A stretch of 64,000 nucleotides of DNA from Streptomyces sp. CG4 (GCF_041080655.1 NZ_CP163525.1:4650001-4714000); one strand, 5' to 3'. Positions 7,889 to 17,095 are shown, numbered from the stretch's first letter. A program made the numbers and translations. The notes: a model not told the origin generated them from the letters alone.

Positions 7889-8065
7889 GTGCCCGGACGT
7901 ACATCCGCACCCTACGAACGGCAGAACACCAGGTATGTCCGTGGCGTCGCCGCCGCGGTGGTGGCCGTGGCGGCACTGGTCACGGCAGCGAACGCGGGCC
8001 CGGCACGGGCGGCGGAGCCCCGGCCGACAGTTCAGAGCTCGACTGTCACTTCACGGCATGCGTGA
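7889..8065 (+). CDS. Possible small secreted peptide
   Basis: A 58-codon ORF beginning with GTG at 7889, four bases after GAGGT (7880-7884). The product has a basic N-terminus, a hydrophobic stretch GVAAAVVAVAALVTAANA (residues about 19-36) and an ARAA signal-peptidase-like site, leaving a mature peptide of only about 17 residues (EPRPTVQSS...). Codon use is GC-rich in the third position through the hydrophobic part. It overlaps the convergent DUF397 gene by 20 bases. It could instead be the degraded start of a longer secreted protein. No family is recognised. Confidence 0.4.
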   Translation: MPGRTSAPYERQNTRYVRGVAAAVVAVAALVTAANAGPARAAEPRPTVQSSTVTSRHA

Positions 8066-8240
8066 GGAAGTCGGCCCAGGCGGCGGGCGTGAGGGCAAGG
8101 ATGCCGTGGCCGGGGTTCTTGGAGTCACGGACGGCGACGAGGGCGGGGAGGTCGGCGACCTCAACACATTCGCCGCCGCTGGTGCCGCTGTAGCTGGACT
8201 TACGCCACGTCGCGGCCTTCAGCTGCTTGCTGGTGTCCAT
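8046..8240 (-). CDS. DUF397 small regulator-associated protein
   Basis: A 64-residue protein with the DUF397 hallmarks WRKSSYSGTSGGECVEVAD and VAVRDSKNPGHGILALTPAAW. Its start overlaps the end of the DUF5753 regulator gene by 41 bases, so the two are co-translated. Pairs of this type are frequent in Streptomyces (the whiJ/abaA-like class) and influence development and antibiotic production; DUF397 proteins are thought to act with or against the partner HTH protein. Which genes this pair controls cannot be told. Confidence 0.9.
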   Translation of the reverse strand: MDTSKQLKAATWRKSSYSGTSGGECVEVADLPALVAVRDSKNPGHGILALTPAAWADFLTHAVK

Positions 8241-9048
8241 AGCGTTCCTCCATCACACGGGCGATCAGGTCCGCTGAGTCCTCCGGAGAGAGGGCGGCAG
8301 CCTGCAAGCGAGCGTAACCGACCGAACGCTCCCTGATTGCCTGTGGGTTGGCCGTCATGTGCCCCTGGTCGTAGCTCTCACAGTAGAAGAGGTCGGGGTG
8401 GTCGTCGAAGCGCAGCAGTGTGAACGAGCCCATCATCCCGGTGTGCGCGCCCACGGAGTAAGGCAGCACCTGGATGTGCACCCACGGCTTGTCCCGGAAG
8501 GTCAACAGGCGGGCGAGTTGCTCGCGCATCACGTCCCGGTCGCCCACCATCTGGTGCAGCACCGACTCGTCCAGGACCACCCATAGCGCGGGCGGGTTCT
8601 CTCGCTCCAGGACACGCTGCCGTTCCAGGCGGGCGGCAACCATCTCGTCGACCCTGTCCGGGTGGTCCACGCACAACAGCGCCGCCGCGTACGCCTCCGT
8701 CTGCAGAAGCCCGTACACCAGCTGGCACTGATACGTGGAGATGTACGTCGCCGTAGCCTCCATCTCCGCGAACGGCTGGAACCAGCTCGGCAGCTGGCTC
8801 CGCAGTACCAGCCCCACCAGCCGCGAGAAGAACCCGTCCGTCAGCAGCGCCGCGTCCACCCGCTCGGCGAACTCCCGTGTCGGCACCTTCGCCGCGGTCT
8901 CGACCTGGCCGATCAGCGAGCCCGTGCAGAAGACGACCGCGCCCAGCTCCTTCAGGGTCAGCCCCGCCGCCTCGCGCTTTCTCCGCAGCTCTGCTCCGAA
9001 GTAGTCCAACGGGGAAGCAGCAGGGTCGAGGGCCCGGATGTTCACCAT
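8200..9048 (-). CDS. XRE-family regulator with DUF5753 domain
   Basis: A 282-residue DNA-binding protein. The HTH spans about residues 15-70 (LRRKREAAGLTLKELG, GSLIGQVETAAKVP), followed by the DUF5753 ligand-binding-like domain to the end, recognised by QPFAEMEATATYISTYQ, the phrase YGLLQTEAYAAALL, PPALWVVLDESVLHQMVG and IQVLPYSVGAHTGMMGSF. This is the WhiJ-type architecture. It is the first gene of a two-gene unit with the DUF397 gene, which it overlaps by 41 bases. The -10/-35 region is not evident by eye. Many paralogues exist per Streptomyces genome, so individual function is not predictable. Confidence 0.9.
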   Translation of the reverse strand: MVNIRALDPAASPLDYFGAELRRKREAAGLTLKELGAVVFCTGSLIGQVETAAKVPTREFAERVDAALLTDGFFSRLVGLVLRSQLPSWFQPFAEMEATATYISTYQCQLVYGLLQTEAYAAALLCVDHPDRVDEMVAARLERQRVLERENPPALWVVLDESVLHQMVGDRDVMREQLARLLTFRDKPWVHIQVLPYSVGAHTGMMGSFTLLRFDDHPDLFYCESYDQGHMTANPQAIRERSVGYARLQAAALSPEDSADLIARVMEERYGHQQAAEGRDVA

Positions 9049-9153
9049 GTACTGAGCGTAGCCAGCCGACTCCGCTCAGGTGACGCAAATCAATGAACTC
9101 CATTGACGCCCGCGGCGGGGCGCCCGTGCGTCCGGCCCGCATACGCTGGTCCG

Positions 9154-10395
9154 GTGATTTCCCCTGCCGCCCGCACCGCGCTGGACCTCACCGCCGACCT
9201 CCCGGTCCCGTCCCTGGAGGACCTCTACCGCGACCTGCACCGCCATCCCGAGCTGTCCCTGCGCGAGCACCGCACCGCCGGAACGCTGGCCGGCCGGCTG
9301 AAGGAGGCCGGCTTCGAGACCGCCGAGGGCGTCGGCGGCACCGGTGTCGTGGGCCGACTGTCCAACGGCGACGGGCCGACCGTGCTGCTGCGCGCCGACA
9401 TGGACGCGCTGCCGGTGCGGGAGGAGACCGGATTGCCGTACGCCTCGCAGGTGGACGGGGTGATGCACGCCTGCGGGCACGATCTGCACGTCACCTGGCT
9501 GACCGGCGCCGCCGCAGCGCTGGCCGCCGGGCGGGAGACCTGGCGGGGCACCCTGCTGGTGGTGGGCCAGCCGGCCGAGGAGACCGGGCAGGGCGCGGCG
9601 CGCATGGTCGCGGACGGACTGTACGAGCGCTTCGGCCGCCCGGACGTCCTGCTCGGGCAGCACGCGACGCCCGGCCTGGCCGGTCTGTACCCGCACGCGC
9701 CGGGTCTGATCATGTCGGCGTCGACGGACGTCGACATCGTGGTGCACGGCCGCGGTGGGCACGGCTCACGGCCGGAGGCGACCGTGGACCCGGTGGTGAC
9801 CGCCGCCTACCTGGTCACCCGGCTGCAGACGGTGGTGTCGCGGGAGCTGGCGGCCGGTGAGTCCGCGGTGCTGACCGTGGGCCGCGTCGAGGCCGGCACC
9901 CGGCACAACATCATCCCGTCCGAGGCGCGCATCTCGCTGAACCTGCGCAGCCAGTCCGAGCAGGTACGGCAGCGGATGCTGGCCGCGATCCGGCGCATCG
10001 CGCACGGCGAGTGCCTGGCCGCCGGCTGCCCGCGCGAGCCGGAGGTGACCGTCGGCAACACCTTCCCCATGACCGTGAACGACGCCGCCACCGACGCCGC
10101 GGTGGCCGCCGTGCACCGGGAGGTCTTCGGCGCGGACACGGTGTTCGACCCGGGCCCGGCGATGGGCAGCGAGGACTTCCCCGAGCTGGCGCTCGGCTCC
10201 ATCCCGTACGCGTACTGGTTCGTGACGACCACCCCGCCGCAGGTGTGGGACCAGGCCCCCGGGGACACCGTGCCGGAGAAGTTCGCGGCCGTCCCCAGCA
10301 ACCACAGCCCGCACTTCGCCCCCGACCTCTCCACCGTCGCCCCGGGCATCCGCACCCTCGTCTCCGGCGCACTGGCCGTACTGCCGACGGCGTGA
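9154..10395 (+). CDS. M20 family amidohydrolase/peptidase
   Basis: A 413-residue metalloenzyme of the amidohydrolase branch of peptidase M20 (hippurate hydrolase / N-acyl-amino-acid deacylase type). Metal ligands and catalytic residues are visible: HACGHD (Cys107, His109), the Glu pair PAEETGQG (142-143), and a later His in GQHATPG (170). Lid-domain phrases RGGHGSRPEATVDP and GTRHNIIP are intact, and the C-terminal SNHSPHFAPD completes the active site. The GTG at 9154 lies exactly six bases after TACGCT, so the mRNA is probably leaderless. No signal peptide, so cytoplasmic. The acyl-amino-acid substrate is not predictable. Confidence 0.92.
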   Translation: MISPAARTALDLTADLPVPSLEDLYRDLHRHPELSLREHRTAGTLAGRLKEAGFETAEGVGGTGVVGRLSNGDGPTVLLRADMDALPVREETGLPYASQVDGVMHACGHDLHVTWLTGAAAALAAGRETWRGTLLVVGQPAEETGQGAARMVADGLYERFGRPDVLLGQHATPGLAGLYPHAPGLIMSASTDVDIVVHGRGGHGSRPEATVDPVVTAAYLVTRLQTVVSRELAAGESAVLTVGRVEAGTRHNIIPSEARISLNLRSQSEQVRQRMLAAIRRIAHGECLAAGCPREPEVTVGNTFPMTVNDAATDAAVAAVHREVFGADTVFDPGPAMGSEDFPELALGSIPYAYWFVTTTPPQVWDQAPGDTVPEKFAAVPSNHSPHFAPDLSTVAPGIRTLVSGALAVLPTA

Positions 10396-10417
10396 CGGAC
10401 CGATAGCTAACTGCTCG

Positions 10418-11866
10418 CTACTGCGCCGCCGCCTGGAGCTGGCGCAGATGCTCCTGGACGTTCTCCAGCGCGCCGGTTCGACGACCCGGCACCCGCAGCC
10501 TCAACTCCGCGAGCGCGGGCCCGAGTTCACGAGCCGGGGCCGGGTCCTCGATGCACCCCCACTGATGGTGGGCCCGGTCCACGGCCGCCTCCACGGCAGG
10601 CGCGTCCACCGCCTGCCCCGCCCCCAGCCGCACCCCGGCAACGGCCAGCCAGGCCCGGCAACTGCGCACCGCGTCCCCCGCGAACATCGCGAGATCCGCG
10701 CGGACTTCGGCCCAGTGCAGGGCCTCGTCCGAGGCGGGCCCATACGCACCGACGGCGGTCCGCTCAAGCTCGGCGGCGAGAACATCGGCATCCCCGTGCC
10801 GCCCGTCCTGAACGGCGGCGCTGATGGCGCTGTGGGGGTCTTGCCGGGGGGAGTCGGGGGCGTGAGCGCGGGCGGGCAGGCCGAGCGAGAGGGCGCGGGC
10901 GTCGTAGGTGTGGGCGTGCGGGTCGCGGGTGCCGGCGCCGGTGCCGATGTCGCGGGCGGGGGCGGGGAAGCCCGGCGGGACGGCTCGGGCGTCGTAGGCG
11001 AGGACGTGCGGGTCATGGGTGCCGGCGCCGGCGCCGATGTCGCGAGCGGGGGCGGGGAAGCCGGGCAGGACGGCTCGGGCGTCCTGGGTGGCGGCGTAGG
11101 GGGCGTGGGTGATGCCGGATGGGGCGTGGGTGATGCCGGGTGGGGCATGGGTGATGCCGGGTGGGGTGGCGGGCTGGGCGGGCGGCGAGTCGGGGCGGGT
11201 CGGCGGGTGGGCGAACGGGGGTCTGGGGGCGGAGCCTCCGGGGAACGCCAGCACCAGGTCCCGCCCCGCACTCGACTCCGCGACCCGGGCCCACGCCTGC
11301 TCGTGCAACTGCCCGAGGGAAGGCCGATGTCCGCTCCGCAACAACGTGGCCACGGCCTTCATGTACGCCGGCACAGCCACCCCCCGCCGCCCGGCGCCCA
11401 CCGCGACCCGACCGTAAACGGCCGTGTTCCGACCGCAGTCCAGCCCCCGCTCGGCGACGTACTGCCACGTCTCCGCATCCGCGTGCAGGTCCAGGACGAG
11501 CCCCGTGTCCGCAGCGGAGCGCAACCGCAACTCCTCCCGGATCCAGTGCCAGGGCAGCGCCGTATAGCGAACCGTCGCCGGCGTCGTACGCGCCAGCGCG
11601 AGGTGCGGCAACCGCTGGCGCCGGTCCAACTGCAGCTGCCCGGCGATGTACACGGTCAACGGCGCGGGCGCCGCCGCCGCGGCCCGCAGCCGGGTCAGCA
11701 CGGCCTGCGGCTCCAACGGGTCGGCGAGTTCGACCACGTTGGCGGTGTCGGTCCCGGACAGCACGGCGGGCGCGACGGCGGCCAGCACCGGCAGCACACC
11801 GGCCGCGTCCACCAGCCGCCCCCGGCCGAGCGGCGCGGCAGCGAGCAACAGCACGGTTCCGGGCAT
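10418..11866 (-). CDS. Hypothetical protein with internal tandem repeats
   Basis: A 482-residue protein I do not recognise. The ATG at 11866 follows GGGGGAGGG. Residues 1-205 form an apparently folded N-terminal domain (PGTVLLLAAAPLGRGRL; later DADAETWQYVAERGLDCGR). Residues about 215-335 are a low-complexity linker with three 7-residue PPGITHA-type units (about 235-256) and 2.5 copies of a 30-residue unit beginning DARAVxPGFPAPARDIG (262-335). Residues 345-482 are a helical C-terminal domain ending EHLRQLQAAAQ. No signal peptide or membrane span. The layout suggests two cytoplasmic modules joined by a variable-length linker. Neighbours give no functional clue. Confidence 0.75.
   Translation of the reverse strand: MPGTVLLLAAAPLGRGRLVDAAGVLPVLAAVAPAVLSGTDTANVVELADPLEPQAVLTRLRAAAAAPAPLTVYIAGQLQLDRRQRLPHLALARTTPATVRYTALPWHWIREELRLRSAADTGLVLDLHADAETWQYVAERGLDCGRNTAVYGRVAVGAGRRGVAVPAYMKAVATLLRSGHRPSLGQLHEQAWARVAESSAGRDLVLAFPGGSAPRPPFAHPPTRPDSPPAQPATPPGITHAPPGITHAPSGITHAPYAATQDARAVLPGFPAPARDIGAGAGTHDPHVLAYDARAVPPGFPAPARDIGTGAGTRDPHAHTYDARALSLGLPARAHAPDSPRQDPHSAISAAVQDGRHGDADVLAAELERTAVGAYGPASDEALHWAEVRADLAMFAGDAVRSCRAWLAVAGVRLGAGQAVDAPAVEAAVDRAHHQWGCIEDPAPARELGPALAELRLRVPGRRTGALENVQEHLRQLQAAAQ
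10862..11164. repeat. Tandem repeats inside the hypothetical gene (21-bp and 90-bp units)
   Basis: At 11099-11164 a 21-bp unit is repeated three times (GTGATGCCGGGTGGGGCGTG-like on the plus strand). At 10904-11083 two 90-bp units follow, with a third, partial copy to 10862. The units keep the reading frame, so copy number could vary between strains without breaking the gene. Confidence 0.85.
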
Positions 11867-12146
11867 CGTCCCTCCCCCTGTCGACCCTGTTCCGCCTTCC
11901 AGCCAGCACCGTAACCGCTGCGGCTGCAAACCCGCGCCTCAGGACCGCAATCGTCCCCCTTCGCGCTCTTCGCCCTCCGCTTCCCTTGTCCGCCGCACCC
12001 GTCACGGCGGGCAGCCCTCCGTGCCCTCGGCGAAACACGGGAGAGATCAGGGCGCATCCGGACACCCGTCACCCTCCCGGCCGAGTTGCCGGGCCGTGTC
12101 CCCAGGTGTGCGCTGGAGGCGGGGGCAAGGAGAGAGGAGTGCGCTC

Positions 12147-12629
12147 ATGGCTCACGCGGCACCCGCGCCCGGCGGCACGCCCCGCCCCGGCGGCACGCAG
12201 GAGATCGCGACCCGGCAATCCAAGGGGCGCACCCGCCCGCCCGACGTCTTCGACGCGCGCACCCATCGCATCGCCCGCATCGCCGTCCCGGTCGTCATGG
12301 GACTGGTCTACGGCTACTGGGTGGCGGCCGACAGCCGTCAGGGCGGCGCCATCACCGGCGGGAACCTGCTGCTCGGCTGGGTGAGTGCGCTGGTGTTCGC
12401 GGTGGTGTGCATGGCTCTGCTGACGCTGGCCCCGCGGATGCAGCGGGAGCTGCACGCGCTGCTGTGGACGGCGTTCGCCGGTGTCGCGTTCGGCTTCCTG
12501 TACATCCAGACGGGCCACTCGGTGGAGCGGTCCGTGCTGATGTCGCTGGTCGTCGCGGGGTGCACCTTCGCCGTGTTCTTCTACCGCTACTACACGCGCG
12601 AGGACGCGTTCGGGCACCGGGTCCGCTGA
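12147..12629 (+). CDS. Small integral membrane protein
   Basis: A 160-residue protein with about 45 polar N-terminal residues and four predicted membrane helices: IARIAVPVVMGLVYGYW, GNLLLGWVSALVFAVVCMALL, LHALLWTAFAGVAFGFLYI and VLMSLVVAGCTFAVFFY. The ATG at 12147 follows GAGAGGAG. It ends with YYTREDAFGHRVR. I do not recognise a named family; similar small membrane proteins are common in Streptomyces. It is divergent from the repeat-containing gene, and the next plus-strand gene begins 209 bases later. Confidence 0.8.
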   Translation: MAHAAPAPGGTPRPGGTQEIATRQSKGRTRPPDVFDARTHRIARIAVPVVMGLVYGYWVAADSRQGGAITGGNLLLGWVSALVFAVVCMALLTLAPRMQRELHALLWTAFAGVAFGFLYIQTGHSVERSVLMSLVVAGCTFAVFFYRYYTREDAFGHRVR

Positions 12630-12838
12630 GCGGTCCACGGCCCTGGAAAGCGCGGGCCGTACCGCCCTGTGTCATGTGCGTGGGCCCCGGCCGGCCGACC
12701 GTGGCCCACGCACTCCCCTGTGACCCCCCTCTTTCCCTCTCCTCCCCGTCACCACGTACGTCGCTTCATCCTCCTCAGCACCAGGAAACACCCGTTCGGG
12801 CGAACCCTCCACCGGAGAACGCGGCCCCCGGCTCCGCC

Positions 12839-13885
12839 ATGACACCCGTTCGGCCCGCCCGTCCCCCGATCGCGGGCCTCCCGCTGGCGCCCCCGCCCGA
12901 GGGGCCCTTGTCTGGAAGCGTGCCCCCACGCCTCAGGAGCGCCTTGTCGGCCGTACTGCTCGCCCTGACCTGCCTGCTCGTGCCGTTCGGCGCGCTCGCG
13001 GCCTGGGCCGCCTACGGACTCGCCGACACCGGCCGCTACGTCACCGCGATGGCACCGCTCGCCGCCGACCCGAGCGTGCGGGAGGCCGTGGCGGACACCG
13101 TCGGCGACGGCATCCTGCGCGCGGTCGACCACCATCTGGACGTCGGCCCGGTACCCGACTCCGTCCGGCCGTTCCTGCGCGACGTCGCGCGCTCCTTCAC
13201 CCAGACCGAGGCCTTCCGGCTGGCCTGGGACACCGGCAACCAGATCACCCACGACGCGGTCCTGCGCGCCCTGCGCGACGAGGGCGACGCCACCTCGGCC
13301 GCGGGACCCGTCACCGTCGATTTCGCCCCCGTCACCGACCAGGTCAAGCGCCAGCTGACCCGCGACCATGTGCCGCTGGCCGCGCGCATCCCGGTGGAGC
13401 ACACCGCAGTCTCGGTGCTCCCGGCGGGCGAACTGATCCTGCTCCGGAAGGGGTTCCACGTGCTCGAAGTCGCCGGTTTCTGGCTGCCGGTGGCAGCCGT
13501 CGGCTGCGCCACCACCGGGATCACCCTGGCCGTCCGCCGCCGCCGCGCCGTCGTCGCGACCGCGCTGGCCACCGCTCTGGGCGGCGGGCTGCTCGCCCTG
13601 GCCCTCGCCGTCGGCCGCGACCTCACCCTCGCCGACCTGCCCGCCGACGTGCCCCACCCGGCCGCGGGCGCGGTGTACGACGCCCTCACCGGCACCCTGC
13701 GCACGGTCTCCTGGCTGCTGCTCGGCCTCGGCCTCACGGTGGCCCTCGCCACCTGGCTGATCCGGTATCTGCGCGTGGCGCGTCCCGCACGGCGCCGGGG
13801 CGCCGCCGTCCCGGCTCCGGCCTCGACCGCCGCTTCCGCGCACCCGCCCGCTCCGGCCGAGGAACCGACCCGGGCCCGGGTCTGA
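12839..13885 (+). CDS. Hypothetical membrane protein
   Basis: A 348-residue protein. After a Pro-rich N-terminus there is a membrane helix (SAVLLALTCLLVPFGALAAWAAYG, here shortened), an extracytoplasmic domain of about 160 residues (YVTAMAPLAADPSV, LDVGPVPDSVRPFLRDVA, VDFAPVTDQVKRQL), then three further hydrophobic segments (WLPVAAVGCATTGITLAV; ALATALGGGLLALALAVG; VSWLLLGLGLTVALATWLI) and a basic, Ala/Pro-rich cytoplasmic tail. The ATG at 12839 is the first good in-frame start, though no strong ribosome-binding site precedes it. Function unknown. Confidence 0.75.
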   Translation: MTPVRPARPPIAGLPLAPPPEGPLSGSVPPRLRSALSAVLLALTCLLVPFGALAAWAAYGLADTGRYVTAMAPLAADPSVREAVADTVGDGILRAVDHHLDVGPVPDSVRPFLRDVARSFTQTEAFRLAWDTGNQITHDAVLRALRDEGDATSAAGPVTVDFAPVTDQVKRQLTRDHVPLAARIPVEHTAVSVLPAGELILLRKGFHVLEVAGFWLPVAAVGCATTGITLAVRRRRAVVATALATALGGGLLALALAVGRDLTLADLPADVPHPAAGAVYDALTGTLRTVSWLLLGLGLTVALATWLIRYLRVARPARRRGAAVPAPASTAASAHPPAPAEEPTRARV

Positions 13886-14074
13886 CCTCGTCCGTCTCAC
13901 GAGTCCTGCCGGCCGGCGCGCCCGCCTTCCCCAGCCTGTGGATGCCGCGGCGCGGCACACGGATCTCCACACCCTGTGAATGTCCCCCGTGGATGTCCCC
14001 CAGTGAGTTCCTGGCGCCGGGCGCCCCCGGTGAATTCCTGGCGCGCGGCGGACGCCCGGCCCTAGGCTCGCCCC

Positions 14075-15031
14075 GTGAACCGACGCCCCGGACGCAGGCT
14101 CGGCATCTGGAGTACCGGACTGCTGCTGGCCGGAGTCGGCACAGTGGTCGGCTGCCGGGCCGCCGACACCGACGGCGTCACCCCCGTGCCCCAGCTGCTC
14201 GCCTTCCTGCCCTGGCTGCTCGTGCCGGCCGGCGTCGCCCTGCTGTGCGCGCTGCTCGCCCGCTGGTGGCCCGGCCTGGTGGGCGCGGTCGCCGTACTCG
14301 GCCTGCTCGCCTGGTATCTGGAGCCGTACGGCAGAACCGCCGAGCCGGACGGGCCGCCGCTCGCCACGCTGCGCGTGCTGACCTCCAACGTGGAGTTCGG
14401 GCGCGGCACCCCGGCCCTGGTCCCCCGGATCCGCGACCGCCGGCCGGACGTCGTCTTCGTCGAGGAGTGCGAGTACACCTGCCAGGCCACGCTGGAGGCC
14501 GACTTCGCGACGGCCTACCCGTACCGGCAGGCGGTCCGCGCGGCCGGCTCCCACGGCTCCCTCATCCTCAGCCGCTTTCCGCTGAAGCCGACGGCCGGTG
14601 TCGCCGGCACCATGGGCATGCCCGGCGCCGTGGCCGACGTGCACGGCCATGCCGTACGGCTCCAACTCGCCCATCCCATGCCCCCGCTGCCGGACCAGGT
14701 CGGCCTGTGGCGGCGCGAACTCGGCAGGCTCCGCGCCTTCGCGGCCGCCGACCCCCGCACCCCCACCGTCCTCGCCGGCGACTTCAACGCCACCCAGGAC
14801 CACGCGGCCTTCCGCCGCATCCTCGACACCGGGCTGACCGACGCCGCCCGTCTCGCCGGACACGACCGCGCCGCCAGCTGGCCCGCGCGCACCGCCTCGG
14901 TCGTCGGCACCCAGATCGACCATGTCCTGCTCTCCTCGGACTTCACCGCGACCGGCGCCCGCTTTCTGCGCGTGACCGGCAGCGACCACCGGGCCCTGGT
15001 CGTGGATCTCGCCCTCCACCAGCGCGGATGA
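14075..15031 (+). CDS. Membrane-anchored endonuclease/exonuclease/phosphatase family protein
   Basis: A 318-residue protein. Three hydrophobic segments in residues about 8-90 anchor it (LGIWSTGLLLAGVGTVVG; LLAFLPWLLVPAGVALLCALL; LVGAVAVLGLLAWYL), followed by an EEP domain facing out. EEP motifs are present: LTSNVEFGRG, VVFVEE, GSLILSRFP, LAGDFNATQDH, IDHVLLS and GSDHRALVVDL, including the Asn/Glu/Asp/His metal and catalytic set. Such proteins hydrolyse phosphodiesters; many Streptomyces members are of unknown substrate. The GTG at 14075 lies six bases after TAGGCT, indicating a leaderless transcript. The next gene starts 47 bases downstream and has its own -10. Confidence 0.9.
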   Translation: MNRRPGRRLGIWSTGLLLAGVGTVVGCRAADTDGVTPVPQLLAFLPWLLVPAGVALLCALLARWWPGLVGAVAVLGLLAWYLEPYGRTAEPDGPPLATLRVLTSNVEFGRGTPALVPRIRDRRPDVVFVEECEYTCQATLEADFATAYPYRQAVRAAGSHGSLILSRFPLKPTAGVAGTMGMPGAVADVHGHAVRLQLAHPMPPLPDQVGLWRRELGRLRAFAAADPRTPTVLAGDFNATQDHAAFRRILDTGLTDAARLAGHDRAASWPARTASVVGTQIDHVLLSSDFTATGARFLRVTGSDHRALVVDLALHQRG

Positions 15032-15078
15032 CCCGGCGCGGATCGGAGTGAACGGCGGCGGACGGCGATAATGGCCGC

Positions 15079-17022
15079 ATGTCGCGAGAGTTCCCCATCG
15101 GCCTCACCCCTCCCGACTGGCTGGTCCGGAATCTCCGCCCCGAGCACGCCCCCGTCAACAAGGCGGCCGTGGCCCGCGCCGCCCTCGCGCTGGCCCTCCC
15201 CCTGGCGATCGGCCTCGCCACCGGATATCCCGCGTACGGCGCCCTCGCCTCCATGGGCGCCCTGTCCGGCGTCATCGGCGACACCGCCGACGCCTACCGC
15301 ATGCGCATCCTCAACATCGCCGTACCGCAGCTCTTCGGCGCGGTCGGTGTGACGCTGGGCACGCTGGTGTACGGCCACGGCTGGTACGCGGTGGCCGCCG
15401 TCACCGCAGTGGCGCTGCTGTCCGGCATGATCTCGACGATCGGCGCGGTGGCCTCGGTCTCCGGGCTGCTGCTCCTCCTGAACTGCGTGGTGGGCGCGGG
15501 CCTCCCGCTCCCCCACCCCTGGTGGCTGGCCCCGGCCCTGATGACGGGCGGCGGCCTCCTGGTCCTCCTCCTCGCCCTGCTGGCCTGGCCGCTGCGCTCG
15601 GGCGTGCCCGAACGCGCGGCGGTGGCGGCCACCTACCGCGCGGTCGCAGCCCTCCTCACCGTCTCCGGCACGGACCGCACCGAGGAGTACGAGGACGCCC
15701 GCCGCACCGTCACCCAGTCCCTCAACCAGGCCTACGACCTGATCCTGGCCCGGCGCGCCCGCCACCACGGCCGCAGCCGCGAACTCACCCGTCTGCTGGC
15801 CCAGTTGAACGCCATCACCACGGTGGTGGAGGCGGCCCCCGCAGCCCACCTGGCGGGCCTGCCCCTTCCGCCCCGGGTCCCGGAGGCGGCCGAGCACCTG
15901 GCCCGCGCGGTCGAAACGGGCTGCACGGGCCCGATGGCGCTGGACCTCCCCCTCCCCACGACGGAGACGGCACGCGCGGTGGACCACGCGCTGCGCCACA
16001 CGGCCGAGGTCGTCACGGCCCCCGACGTCGACCCCCGGGGCATCGACGACCGCCTGGGCCGCCCCGCCGCGCTGGGCATCCGCACGGCACGAGCGATCCG
16101 CAACGTGACGCTGTCGGCCAACTCCTGGCGCTACGGCCTGCGCCTCGCGGTCTGCATCGGCATCGCCCAGGCCCTGGTGTCGTTGATCCCCGTTCCCCGC
16201 TCCTACTGGGTGGCGCTGACCATCACGTTCGTCATGAAGCCCGACTTCGGCTCGGTCTTCTCCCGCGCCCTGCTGCGCGCCCTCGGCACGGTGGCGGGCC
16301 TGGTGATCGCGGCGGTGGTCCTGGCGGAGGTCCCCCTGGGCTGGTGGGACGTCCCGGTGATGCTGATCCTGGCCCCGTTGATCCCGGCGCTGACCCCGCG
16401 GGGCTACGGATACCAGACGGCGGCGATCACCCCGGTCATCCTCCTCCTGTCCGACATCCTGAACCACCAGGGCACGGCACTGCTGCTCCCCCGCCTGACG
16501 GACTCGCTCCTCGGCTGCGCCATCGCGCTGACGGCCGGCTATCTCCTCTGGCCGGAGAGCTGGCGCACCCGGGTCGGCGCCGGCCTGGCCGACGCGGTGG
16601 CGGACACGGCGGCCTATGTGGAAACAGCGTTCGATCCGGCCGCCTCCCCGGCGGCCCGGGCCCGTATGCGCCGCCGCCTCTACCGCGACCTCTCGGTCCT
16701 GCGTACGGAGTTCCAGCGGGCCCTGACCGAACCACCGCCGACCGGCCGCCGCGCGGCCGCCTGGTGGCCGCTGGTCGTCGCCGTGGAGCGGATCATCGAC
16801 GCGACGACGGCGGCCCGCGTCCGGGTGAAGCACGGCGCGCCGCCCCCGTCCCCGGCCGAGATCACCCAGGTAGTGCGGCAACTGCGGGAGCTGTCGGAGG
16901 GCGTACGCGACGCGGAAACCCTGACCCCGGTCCGCACGGATCTCACCGGTCCCGCCGGCAGCGTCCTGGAACCTCTCCGCCAGGAGGTCGCTGCGGCCCG
17001 GTCGATCGCTTCCCCCCACTGA
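15079..17022 (+). CDS. FUSC-family membrane transporter (aromatic acid exporter type)
   Basis: A 647-residue inner-membrane protein with two hydrophobic blocks of about six helices each (residues about 30-185 and 350-500), separated and followed by long soluble helical regions (about 190-340 and 505-647). This duplication with cytoplasmic domains is the FUSC/YccS layout. Conserved phrases include YWVALTITFVMKPDFGSVFSRALLRALGT (shortened here to its start) and GYQTAAITPVILLL. Family members export aromatic acids or fusaric acid; the substrate here is unknown. The ATG at 15079 lies six bases after GATAAT, a near-consensus -10, so the message is likely leaderless. Confidence 0.88.
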   Translation: MSREFPIGLTPPDWLVRNLRPEHAPVNKAAVARAALALALPLAIGLATGYPAYGALASMGALSGVIGDTADAYRMRILNIAVPQLFGAVGVTLGTLVYGHGWYAVAAVTAVALLSGMISTIGAVASVSGLLLLLNCVVGAGLPLPHPWWLAPALMTGGGLLVLLLALLAWPLRSGVPERAAVAATYRAVAALLTVSGTDRTEEYEDARRTVTQSLNQAYDLILARRARHHGRSRELTRLLAQLNAITTVVEAAPAAHLAGLPLPPRVPEAAEHLARAVETGCTGPMALDLPLPTTETARAVDHALRHTAEVVTAPDVDPRGIDDRLGRPAALGIRTARAIRNVTLSANSWRYGLRLAVCIGIAQALVSLIPVPRSYWVALTITFVMKPDFGSVFSRALLRALGTVAGLVIAAVVLAEVPLGWWDVPVMLILAPLIPALTPRGYGYQTAAITPVILLLSDILNHQGTALLLPRLTDSLLGCAIALTAGYLLWPESWRTRVGAGLADAVADTAAYVETAFDPAASPAARARMRRRLYRDLSVLRTEFQRALTEPPPTGRRAAAWWPLVVAVERIIDATTAARVRVKHGAPPPSPAEITQVVRQLRELSEGVRDAETLTPVRTDLTGPAGSVLEPLRQEVAAARSIASPH

Positions 17023-17095
17023 CGCCTTCGCTAACCTTACGTGTCCGTCCTGGCCAGGGATCAACGGGCATCAACTCACGCGAAGGGTTGCGCAC

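Noticed and set aside
8046..9048. DUF5753/DUF397 genes as a toxin-antitoxin module
   Set aside because: Both domains are recognised regulators with no toxin fold, and this gene order is the common WhiJ-like arrangement.
10904..11164. CRISPR array from regularly repeated units
   Set aside because: The repeats are directly adjacent with no spacers, lie in frame inside a coding region and have no cas genes nearby.
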